Source of the DNA: an uncultured Erysipelotrichaceae bacterium
GTDB taxonomy: Bacteria; Bacillota_I; Bacilli_A; Erysipelotrichales; Erysipelotrichaceae
Reading direction: 5' to 3'
Length of the DNA stretch: 13,960 nucleotides
Assembly (NCBI GenBank): GCA_937902945.1
Contig: CALEMD010000358.1
Coordinates: forward strand, 1-13,960
Shown: positions 8,101 to 13,848 of the stretch, in pieces
Numbering within the stretch: position 1 is the stretch's first letter
Layout: each line of letters opens with the position of its first letter
The notes under the pieces: model-generated
The model's input: the letters and a program-made list of their open reading frames with translations, nothing else
What the model was told of the DNA's origin: nothing
Database searches by the model: none
Translations under genes and position numbers: made by a program

Positions 8101-11100
8101 AACACGTGCATATTCTTTGTCCAGATACTCCTGATAATGAATTGGTGTCACATCAATTGTCTTTTCTTTTGAAATCATGAATCTTCCATACGATGATTCA
8201 GCTTCCAGAACATGATTGATCACATCCTGATAGATGACTTTATAGGATATTCCATGATTCGTGAATATCGTTCCTATCGGCATATCAGGATTCTCAAGAT
8301 CCTCATATCGAATATCCGACTGTCCTACAGCATCATCAAAGGGGCGAAGATGAATAGATGTGTCATTGCTTAAACTGTTTACTGTCGGTCTTTGATTGAC
8401 CCATTGAAGATCTATTTCCTTGCCCTTAACATGTGTCACAGTGAACTCAACATCTTTTGTTTCTATATGCACGGCTTTATCTGCTTGAATACCGGAAGCG
8501 AGTTCCACTTGATATTCCTTCAAATCCCTGATGAAAGACACTGTTATACTGCTGGTATCAGCGGCAGTTTTTACAGTATATTCTGTACCGTCTATTTCAA
8601 AAACTCCTGTGACCGGCAGTGAAAGATATGCATCATCTATCTGATCATACTGAACACCTTCATAATCAATCTCTTCAGTTTCTGATATCGGTAGTACACG
8701 TACTGTTCCAACCTGGCATCCTTCAGTGTGGTATGGCTGCACGCATGCTCCGCCATTGTTAAAGCCGGCAGGATCTAAAACAGATGTTCCATCTTCTCGC
8801 ACTTTGAATGAATGGATCAATGTCAGATAATCTATATCTTCCGGTTTCCCATCTCCTGACTCCACCGCTGTTCTGCTGTCTGAGACAGTATATTCATTGC
8901 CTCTTGAATCACTTACGGTATATATCGGATTGGTAACATCTGTGACTCTGAACTCTTCTGTTTCCGGTATATACACTGGTACATCTTCATAGGAAATCCA
9001 TTCCGGTTTGATGATTTCCATTGTCATTCCTTCAGCTAGCAGAACGATGCTGAATGCACTGTTTTCAAGTACAGTGAATACTGTGGCTGCTTGATTCCAT
9101 GTTCCATCATCTTTCCGCAATGGATATGCAAGTTCAAATGTATCATTTTCAGCCAAGCTTTCCGGATTGGGAATATCTGCATACACTGGCTGAATCTTTT
9201 CAAGATCTACAATGTACTCTTCCTGCGGTGTTATGAGGATGCCGCTGTCTGCCGCATGTTTCACTGTATAAAGCACATGGTCAAAGAGAATTATATTTCC
9301 CGGTAATAATTCTGTGTTCTGATTCTTTGCGGCTTCTTGAAACTCTGCAATAGAAGGATCCGTAGTCTTTGATACAAGAATCGTGTCTTTTCTTTCTGTA
9401 TCAATGATGGATACCGTTTTGCCATCCTTCTCAGGAAGTGCTGACAGAGCCATTCTGTATGTGCCGATTTCATCATCTTCTGCAGTATCAGTCGCGTGCT
9501 GCTTAAAAAGAGATTGAACTTCAAAAGTATCTTTCAGCCGCATGCTTAGAGGCAGCTGATATCTTGAGAATAGTATTCCATCTGCACCTGTTTCCGCATA
9601 TTTGATGGCTTTTACTGTATATCGCAGATTATCTTCCTGCTCAATTCGATAAAGATATCCATCTATCCTGAAGATATCTCCTATCTGCATTGCTGAATTC
9701 TGTTTCAATTGACCATAGTTCAGCGACGACAGATTCTGAAAACGGTCCAAATTGATTTCTGTTCCTAGCTGCACTGCATCTTTTGATAGATCAAATCTGT
9801 ATTCATCTTCTATTTCAAAGAGTTCAAATTCAGCATCATTGATCTTGATAAATCTGTCTTCTTCATCTTTCTTAAACAGATTCAAGCTGACATCGCGCAA
9901 TGCATTTACAAACTGCATTTTCTGTACTGTATACGGTGCCTGTGTCTTTGCTGAAAACACTCTTTGATCGAGAATATAGGGATTGGTTGCATTCACTTCT
10001 TTCAGCCACCATGTTCTGTCATTCGGCAGAAATCCATCAATATGCAGAATGCCATCTGTACCGATCTGCCATGTACGCACTGAGCTGCCATCTTCACTTA
10101 ATATTGGATAATAGAAACTCTCAGCATTGATTCTATTGCCCTTTCCATCTTCATCGTTCTTGGTTATCTGATCAGCGTCATGAACTGCTGTCCAGTTTGC
10201 ATCGTTCAATCCAGTTTTCTGATACTGCCGCATAGGGTCTTCACACCATGCAATCATGAACTGTGTCCCAGCAGAATTATTTCCTGCCTGATAGTATTCA
10301 TCCATCTTTTCTACTTCGATATCTGAAGTTTTCATTTTGAAGGACAGCTTATACTCAGGTGTTGGATCATCAGAGCTTTCCCCAAAAAGCTTCTGATTTG
10401 CACCGCTGGAGTAGATCAGAATGCCATTCATCATATTTTGACATTGGTCACTTCGGCGCTTAAAAGTCAGAGTCTTCCCTGCTGCAGTATCCCAGCCTTC
10501 ATAGTAAAGAGAATCAATATCGACCAGCATATTATTCCCATTCACCTTAAGGTTGATTCCATTATGACTTTCCTGCGGTTCTTCTAAGAACCAATCGAGA
10601 ACATTGTTTGTATCATTCAGTGTCAGTGTCTGATCATATTCCACCTGGTGTTTTGCAGTTCCATGCCATGCGTCCGCAAAAGATGGCACCGTGTCATAGG
10701 AATCCGCAAGGTTTTCAATAGACTGCATCAGAGTATCTACTGATCCTCTTCCCATCGTGCATGTCTTAAACTCATATGTCGGTTCCCCACCGCACATCTG
10801 CAGACCGGCATTGATCGTTTCATATTCTGCAGGTGCGATCACTTTCCATATTAAAAGCTGTGTTGCAACATATGCATCATAAGAAGTTCCTGTCATTGGA
10901 TGGCCATAACCAAACCACGCCAATCTTTTAACTGTCAATGCATCTTCAGGTCTTGCGTTCTGCCATAGATCCGCAGTATAGGATGGCCCATTTGCTCCAT
11001 TCAATATGACAAGCACACCCGGCTCTGCACAATAGCCTGGACGTCCGTTCACTTCAAACAGAGAAATGTATTCAAAATTTCCGCCGGCAACTGCTGGTAT

Positions 11101-11403
11101 CTGTGCCACTCTGCCGTGACTTGTCAAAGGATAGGTCAATTCCGAAAAGGTCTGTATACCCTGTCTCTGCTTTCCCTGGCTTTCTGGATTCAGTCTTGAG
11201 GATGCATGAGCAGCAGTCTCATTCAGATCTATAATCCCTTCTTTGTCGATCAGCACTTCATCCTGGGTATAGGCAATCATAGGCTCTTCGCTTTCAGCAG
11301 GCAAAACTGGGCTGACAGACGGAATAAACGATGGCTCTTCTGTAGGAAGAACTGATGCTTCTGCGGCTGCTTCCGACATTGGCGCTGGGTTCCTCCTGGG
11401 CAT
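5113..11403 (-). CDS. Giant thioester-domain (Cys-Gln) surface adhesin with CnaB-like domains; N-terminus in another frame
   Basis: 2,096 codons in this frame (numbered from the ATG at 11403). Residues 10-90 are a Pro/Glu/Ser-rich linker. Residues about 100-330 form a thioester domain with Cys125 (GYCAEPG) and Gln182 (ATQLLIW), which should form an intramolecular thioester able to bond covalently to host amines. CnaB-type isopeptide signatures follow: Lys366-Glu469-Asn500, Lys512-Glu1555-Asn1590 and Lys1601-Glu2025-Asn2054. The second and third domains are interrupted by long stretches of repeated G-D-x-F-x-x-[DN]-G-x-x-Y modules. The C-terminus (2061-2096) resembles the first strand of another CnaB domain and then stops, without LPxTG-like motif or membrane tail. 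No ribosome site precedes 11403, and no signal peptide exists in this frame; both are found one frame away at 11467. Cell-surface or secreted role is inferred. Confidence 0.88.
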   Translation of the reverse strand: MPRRNPAPMSEAAAEASVLPTEEPSFIPSVSPVLPAESEEPMIAYTQDEVLIDKEGIIDLNETAAHASSRLNPESQGKQRQGIQTFSELTYPLTSHGRVAQIPAVAGGNFEYISLFEVNGRPGYCAEPGVLVILNGANGPSYTADLWQNARPEDALTVKRLAWFGYGHPMTGTSYDAYVATQLLIWKVIAPAEYETINAGLQMCGGEPTYEFKTCTMGRGSVDTLMQSIENLADSYDTVPSFADAWHGTAKHQVEYDQTLTLNDTNNVLDWFLEEPQESHNGINLKVNGNNMLVDIDSLYYEGWDTAAGKTLTFKRRSDQCQNMMNGILIYSSGANQKLFGESSDDPTPEYKLSFKMKTSDIEVEKMDEYYQAGNNSAGTQFMIAWCEDPMRQYQKTGLNDANWTAVHDADQITKNDEDGKGNRINAESFYYPILSEDGSSVRTWQIGTDGILHIDGFLPNDRTWWLKEVNATNPYILDQRVFSAKTQAPYTVQKMQFVNALRDVSLNLFKKDEEDRFIKINDAEFELFEIEDEYRFDLSKDAVQLGTEINLDRFQNLSSLNYGQLKQNSAMQIGDIFRIDGYLYRIEQEDNLRYTVKAIKYAETGADGILFSRYQLPLSMRLKDTFEVQSLFKQHATDTAEDDEIGTYRMALSALPEKDGKTVSIIDTERKDTILVSKTTDPSIAEFQEAAKNQNTELLPGNIILFDHVLYTVKHAADSGILITPQEEYIVDLEKIQPVYADIPNPESLAENDTFELAYPLRKDDGTWNQAATVFTVLENSAFSIVLLAEGMTMEIIKPEWISYEDVPVYIPETEEFRVTDVTNPIYTVSDSRGNEYTVSDSRTAVESGDGKPEDIDYLTLIHSFKVREDGTSVLDPAGFNNGGACVQPYHTEGCQVGTVRVLPISETEEIDYEGVQYDQIDDAYLSLPVTGVFEIDGTEYTVKTAADTSSITVSFIRDLKEYQVELASGIQADKAVHIETKDVEFTVTHVKGKEIDLQWVNQRPTVNSLSNDTSIHLRPFDDAVGQSDIRYEDLENPDMPIGTIFTNHGISYKVIYQDVINHVLEAESSYGRFMISKEKTIDVTPIHYQEYLDKEYARVSEDYPAGKAFVQNDMVYGEWHQKTIAGIDFAIDGISYTVLSTAYANDRNTNTLMQSPSMVIRIIYSKEKDAPFAYKQIADLLQGSDSFEVNGVRYEWSLKKTMNDNKIYSLKQKDQEWIYYETELVNGENTNPYEQNNPVYTLRIDKPEEVLYEDFENARNEIKKVGDSFEADTHIYKIEKLDKDAVTVIDEEGKTITVAADDTESVFSYEEYLDAKRLILNKDIFTVRGTEYQLLQIENDPVCKQILTVKNMQTQRVFTIEEIIDNRYQTAEIMYFPVSEKINLSEIFKDAASIRIDGIHPSLEIAEEENIIYLKTSANDYATLLICDTDGNILRRQRIIISSTGTGTKKVLPLFKGKTGKQYLRITDTNDHNMPLPYTAAAIYKDLELTQKAADRISDENAVIDVSDFEAGKYYYQLNGMDIQSFTVSSKEQADGSIAIHGLKWGRSYMACESSLPDGFEFGSQEACHIFKMDAEAGSNEIHAELKNKRRILDLQVFKVDQDNHSDLLNNAWFSFRNITEENTVIDEKEQSSEISRISIEDIPNDAEVADMVYVWRAVVDGKLRRWRIEAVDDTQIVIAAFDGNKAGQKYTVPKDGYSSTSMMLYQDILRTCSEVKVGTVFELHEKEDISALKKYRILALQKEDAKDLFDEQSNQEVIVSATVYDTDDTKHRPIELKAILSDEKFGAHNLGVFVTGGIFTEAEQQINLLPITYQEMILKLNTAEPKVGSVFSLSINQMISMPSVSQILTLLRKQRMDEILPGDAFEYAGIQWLIKETSGSSIKMESFGSTYEMFENTVPGDISRPIEKKMVIARLWQEKDGSISAVTYEDEQGNSWYLSKTNEQKTAAAGKSGVFVKVAKTNAFEEIVYSGYTNIYGELVMNDLADGSYYLSKEDEITEINVQKGMIEIKDIPYGAKIEVCEIKSPLGYIVGNACEVVTAEAERTTDIVRNYRTNQKLKKIKNTLIIRKMGEKAEKGDLCADCERKMQLYLQE
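5695..6282 (-). repeat. Second, shorter array of the same beta-modules
   Basis: Residues about 1708-1903 repeat the same plan: linkers LYQDILR (1707) and TYQEMIL (1815), modules VGTVFELHEKED (1720), VGSVFSLSINQ (1830) and PGDAFEYAGIQWLI (1864). It sits inside the third CnaB-like domain, as the larger array sits inside the second. Confidence 0.5.
7275..9690 (-). repeat. Array of about twelve degenerate beta-modules inside the adhesin
   Basis: Protein-level repeats at residues about 573-1375. Clear copies begin GDIFRIDGYLYRI (575), GNIILFDHVLYTV (702), GVFEIDGTEYTV (933), GTIFTNHGISYKV (1044), GIDFAIDGISYTV (1128), DSFEVNGVRYEW (1187), GDSFEADTHIYKI (1268), DIFTVRGTEYQL (1325). Less regular ones lie at about 624, 752, 816 and 863. 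Between them a linker recurs: SYEDV, RYEDLEN, HYQEYLD, LYEDFEN, SYEEYLD. Divergence is high, with no obvious DNA-level tandem repeat. Confidence 0.65.
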
Positions 11404-11467
11404 TTACAGGCAGTATTGCCTGCATGATAATCATTCCTGCAATAATCAGTTTCGATGTTTTCTTCAT
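11294..11467 (-). CDS. Signal-peptide start of the adhesin, in a different frame (frameshift junction)
   Basis: ATG at 11467 preceded by GGAGAG seven bases upstream opens a 57-codon frame. Its first 23 residues are a clear Sec signal peptide: basic MKKTSK, hydrophobic LIIAGMIIMQAILP, cleavage after VNA. After QEEP the frame becomes Arg/Ser-rich nonsense and ends at TGA (11294-11296). Moving by +1 at the CCC codon gives QEEPAPMSEAAAE and joins the 2,096-codon frame smoothly, giving about 2,117 residues in all. So this is the true N-terminus of the adhesin. The join requires either a one-base indel (mutation, phase-variable change or sequencing error) or +1 ribosomal frameshifting. The terminator of the M29 gene lies upstream. 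I see only a weak promoter candidate in between. Confidence 0.85.
   Translation of the reverse strand: MKKTSKLIIAGMIIMQAILPVNAQEEPSANVGSSRRSISSSYRRAIVYSVCQPSFAC
11387..11397 (-). promoter_or_regulatory. Candidate +1 frameshift site: SD-like AGGAGG two bases before CCC-A
   Basis: Minus strand: AGGAGG (11392-11397), AA, then CCC (11387-11389) followed by AGC. A tRNA-Pro on CCC slipping one base forward re-pairs with CCA, and decoding continues GCG-CCA-ATG in the adhesin frame. The prfB site has the same design, AGGGGG three bases before its slippery CUU. Unlike prfB, the next codon is a sense codon, so no strong pause is obvious. Confidence 0.4.
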
Positions 11468-11516
11468 ATTCTATCTCTCCACCCATTACATATGATGCAG
11501 AGAAGAATATCCCCCA

Positions 11517-11542
11517 AAAGAAAAAGCCCTTTCGGACTTTTT
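11517..11542 (-). terminator. Intrinsic terminator after the M29 aminopeptidase
   Basis: On the minus strand: AAAAAGTCC (11534-11542), loop GAAA, GGGCTTTTT (11521-11529) with one T-G wobble, then CTTTT. It begins 11 bases after the M29 stop and separates that gene from the adhesin start at 11467. Confidence 0.85.
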
Positions 11543-11553
11543 CCATATCTGCT

Positions 11554-12783
11554 TTAGATAGCCCAGCGGCCTTTTTCAAATACCGTTACTTCTTTTCCAG
11601 AAGCATCTGTACCTACAATCTTCATGTCTTTTGAACCGATCATGAAATCAGTATGAATCATTGATTCATTATAGTTTTCCTTCTTCACAGCATCTTTGAT
11701 GCTCATTTCCTTAGCACCTTTGATAGCTTCTTTAATGCCTGCGCCCAATGCTATGTGACAGCTGGCATTTTCATCAAACAGTGTATTGTAGAACAGTGTG
11801 CCAATCTTATTGATCGGAGAATCATATGGAACCAGCGCAACCTCACCGAGATAGCATGAACCTGCATCCATCCCAATCATTTCTTCAAACTGCTTCTGTC
11901 CCTTCTTTGCAAATACCTTTACTGCCTTGCCGTTCTTGAAATACACTTCGAAGTCTTCAATCAATGTGCCGTTATAACTCAATGGCTTGCTGGCGACAAC
12001 CACACCTTCAGCAGTGTATTTATCTGGGAATGTAAAGACTTCTTCAGTTGGCATATTGACACAGCTGTATATGCCATTCAGTTCTTTTTCATAAGCTGTG
12101 CACCAGATATGCTTCGGATGAAGGCCAAATGTGAAATCAGTTCCATTGCTGGAAGTATAATGCAGTGACTTGAAGTGATAGCGATTCATTACTGCCGCTT
12201 TCTTTTCAAGTGTACGGATATGATCTTTCCAGTTCTTATACGGATCGCCCTTGTCCATACGCATTGTCTTGATAATCGCTCTTTCCAGTTTCTTCATAGC
12301 CTCTTCCGGCTTCAGTCCTGGATACATCTTCTTTGCCCAAGGCAATGAAGGCATTGCGACAATGACCCACTGATACTTTCCTTCAATGGCATCGCGGTAC
12401 TTCTTGATCTTCGGATAGATTGCCTTGCGCGGTTCTGTCATCTTCTTAACAGGAACATCCGCAAGTATATCCGGATCACTGTCTTCAATGTAAATCATGA
12501 CCGGCAGTTTCTCAGCCATGTACTGATACTTAGCCTTTGTCAAACCATCCAGTTCTGATAATGTCTCAATACTCTCCGACATAAGACTCATCTTGCGGAT
12601 ACTGTCATTCATCCAATCGACAGTTACTTTGCGAGCATGGCATTTATAGCACTCTTCAACAATATCAGCGGCTATTTCTGCATTGGCAGTAGAAACACGT
12701 ACGATAACATCCTGTCCCTTCTGTACATTTGCGCCGATTTTAACAATAACCCGCGCATACTCTTTTCTTAATTTCTCGTTCAT
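11554..12783 (-). CDS. M29 family (AmpS/PepS/AmpT-type) metallo-aminopeptidase
   Basis: 409 residues from the ATG at 12783, chosen because AAGGA lies seven bases upstream and the TATAAT promoter is just beyond. An in-frame ATG at 12843 would add 20 residues but lies upstream of that promoter. The family's two-metal site is visible: Glu248 (MPTEEVF), Glu314 (LGEVALV), His343 (ASCHIALG), His377 and Asp379 (MIHTDF), closely following the Glu250/Glu316/His345/His378/Asp380 pattern of AmpT (recalled). Length fits the family (about 410). It is a cytosolic, dimeric aminopeptidase that releases N-terminal residues from peptides. It forms a single-gene unit between the ribosomal operon and the adhesin, with its own promoter and terminator. 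Confidence 0.95.
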   Translation of the reverse strand: MNEKLRKEYARVIVKIGANVQKGQDVIVRVSTANAEIAADIVEECYKCHARKVTVDWMNDSIRKMSLMSESIETLSELDGLTKAKYQYMAEKLPVMIYIEDSDPDILADVPVKKMTEPRKAIYPKIKKYRDAIEGKYQWVIVAMPSLPWAKKMYPGLKPEEAMKKLERAIIKTMRMDKGDPYKNWKDHIRTLEKKAAVMNRYHFKSLHYTSSNGTDFTFGLHPKHIWCTAYEKELNGIYSCVNMPTEEVFTFPDKYTAEGVVVASKPLSYNGTLIEDFEVYFKNGKAVKVFAKKGQKQFEEMIGMDAGSCYLGEVALVPYDSPINKIGTLFYNTLFDENASCHIALGAGIKEAIKGAKEMSIKDAVKKENYNESMIHTDFMIGSKDMKIVGTDASGKEVTVFEKGRWAI

Positions 12784-12805
12784 ACAATCCTTCTTTCTTT
12801 TCGCT

Positions 12806-12815
12806 ATTATAGCAT
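12806..12815 (-). promoter_or_regulatory. Extended -10 promoter of the M29 aminopeptidase
   Basis: Minus strand reads ATGCTATAAT: a perfect TATAAT at 12806-12811 with the TG dinucleotide one base upstream (extended -10). No good -35 box is visible 16-18 bp upstream, consistent with extended -10 use. The start codon is 23 bases further down. Confidence 0.7.
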
Positions 12816-12886
12816 GAGAGTTATCTGTTGCTCTTTGCGGCAATATTGTATTTTTCGTATATATTCTAATTTTGAATTTTTCAGCT

Positions 12887-12921
12887 CAAAAGAAAACCCC
12901 GAATACCGAAGTATCGAGGTT
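12887..12921 (-). terminator. Intrinsic terminator of the rplM-rpsI operon
   Basis: Minus strand: AACCTCGATAC, a UUCG tetraloop closed by C-G, then GTATTCGGGGTT and TTCTTTT. The stem (12895-12921) has about 11 pairs with one wobble and one bulged base. It lies ten bases after the rpsI stop. Confidence 0.9.
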
Positions 12922-12931
12922 CTTGAGAAAA

Positions 12932-13339
12932 TTAACGCTTGCTGTACTGCGGAGCACGACGAGCTGATTTCAAGCCGTACTTCTTTCTTTCCTTCTCACG
13001 GGAATCGCGAGTCAGGAATCCAGCTTTCTTCAATGCTGCACGGTAATCAGCGCTTGCTTCAAGCAATGCTCTGGAAATACCATGACGCATAGCGCCTGCC
13101 TGACCTGTGTATCCGCCGCCGCAGACATTGATCTTGATATCAAATGCCTTTGTGGTTTCAGTCAGTTCCAGCGGTGCATTTACTTCCATACGCAGAGTAG
13201 CCTGCGGAAGATACTTCTCCAGTGTCTCACCATTTACAGTAATGACGCCTGTACCAGGAGTCATAAAGACACGTGCAACGGACTTTTTACGGCGTCCTGT
13301 ACCAATATACGTTACTGCTGTTTTCTTCTTAGCAACCAT
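12932..13339 (-). CDS. rpsI: 30S ribosomal protein S9
   Basis: 135 residues, full length for S9. It has the N-terminal GTGRRKKSVARV segment, the GVITVNG strand, GGGYTGQAGAMRHGISRAL in the middle, and the conserved basic C-terminal tail DSREKERKKYGLKSARRAPQYSKR, whose last Lys-Arg reaches the P-site tRNA anticodon in known ribosomes. The start is supported by AAGGA eight bases upstream. It follows rplM after 15 bases, the usual bacterial order. Nothing is unusual about it. Confidence 0.98.
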   Translation of the reverse strand: MVAKKKTAVTYIGTGRRKKSVARVFMTPGTGVITVNGETLEKYLPQATLRMEVNAPLELTETTKAFDIKINVCGGGYTGQAGAMRHGISRALLEASADYRAALKKAGFLTRDSREKERKKYGLKSARRAPQYSKR

Positions 13340-13354
13340 CGTCTTTATCCTTCC

Positions 13355-13792
13355 TTAGTCCTTGATCATCAGTTCAACTGGTTTCTGAGCCTGATGAGGA
13401 TGTTCTGAGCCTGTGTAAACAAACAGGTGTGTACGCATAACATCACCGAGTTTTGTGTGCGGGAGCATGCCTTTGATGGACTTTTCAACCCATTCAACCG
13501 TATACTTTTCACGCATTTCCTTCGTTGATCTGACGCGCAGTCCATTAGGATACTGGGAATGAGAGAAGTAGAACTTCTTTGCATCCTGATCTCCTGAGAT
13601 CTGCACTTTGTCTGCATTGATTACGATTACATAATCACCGCAGTCAACGTTCGGTGTGTAGGTCGGCTTATTCTTACCTCTTAATACTGTGGCAATCTGG
13701 GTTGAAAGACGTCCCAGTGTTTTACCTGTCGCATCAACGATGTACCATTGACGGACAACTTCTGCCGGTTTAATCATTGTTGTCTGACGCAT
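13355..13792 (-). CDS. rplM: 50S ribosomal protein L13
   Basis: 145 residues, normal full length. It has the family landmarks WYIVDATGKTLGRLS (16-30), the LRGKNKPTYTPNVDCGDYVIVINA block, and the closing VEKSIKGMLPHTKLGDVM and LFVYTGSEHPHQAQKP segments. L13 is an early-assembly protein of the large subunit. The start has GGAGG nine bases upstream. It is the first gene of the rplM-rpsI operon, behind a strong promoter and a structured leader. Confidence 0.98.
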   Translation of the reverse strand: MRQTTMIKPAEVVRQWYIVDATGKTLGRLSTQIATVLRGKNKPTYTPNVDCGDYVIVINADKVQISGDQDAKKFYFSHSQYPNGLRVRSTKEMREKYTVEWVEKSIKGMLPHTKLGDVMRTHLFVYTGSEHPHQAQKPVELMIKD

Positions 13793-13800
13793 ATTTTTAA

Positions 13801-13848
13801 TTCCTCCATAATGTAGTTTTCCGGGGCTACATTTGGCATGAGATGCCG
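13801..13848 (-). ncRNA. Structured rplM leader (candidate L13 leader)
   Basis: The predicted transcript start is near 13848. The roughly 55-base untranslated leader can form two consecutive hairpins: GGCAT-CTC-ATGCC (13835-13847) and ATGTAG-CCCCGGAAAA-CTACAT (13811-13832), ending three bases before the ribosome site (13803-13807). Bacillota often regulate rplM through an L13-binding leader (an Rfam family exists). I could not compare this one to the model. Confidence 0.5.

Noticed and set aside
5888..9967. Several plus-strand frames of 70-80 codons opposite the adhesin gene
   Set aside because: All are short, low-complexity shadows rich in Cys/Ile/Phe, without ribosome sites or family motifs.
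11379..11397. Independent start of the adhesin at the ATG 11377-11379 using the AGGAGG as a ribosome site
   Set aside because: The spacing of 12 bases is long and the product would lack any signal peptide, which makes no sense for a thioester surface protein. Kept only as an alternative to frameshifting.
11468..11520. Promoter for the adhesin operon between the M29 terminator and the signal peptide
   Set aside because: TTGGGG and TCATAT-like boxes can be drawn, but they are weak and overlap the terminator tail; not firm enough to list as a feature.
11277..11579. A 100-codon minus-strand frame running from the M29 3' end through the adhesin start
   Set aside because: It is the third frame over two better-supported genes, crosses the M29 terminator, lacks a ribosome site and its translation is an odd Cys/Arg-rich mixture without any domain.
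12784..12843. N-terminal extension of the M29 peptidase by 20 residues from an upstream ATG
   Set aside because: The TATAAT box lies within this stretch and a good ribosome site precedes the ATG at 12783. The added residues do not resemble the family N-terminus.
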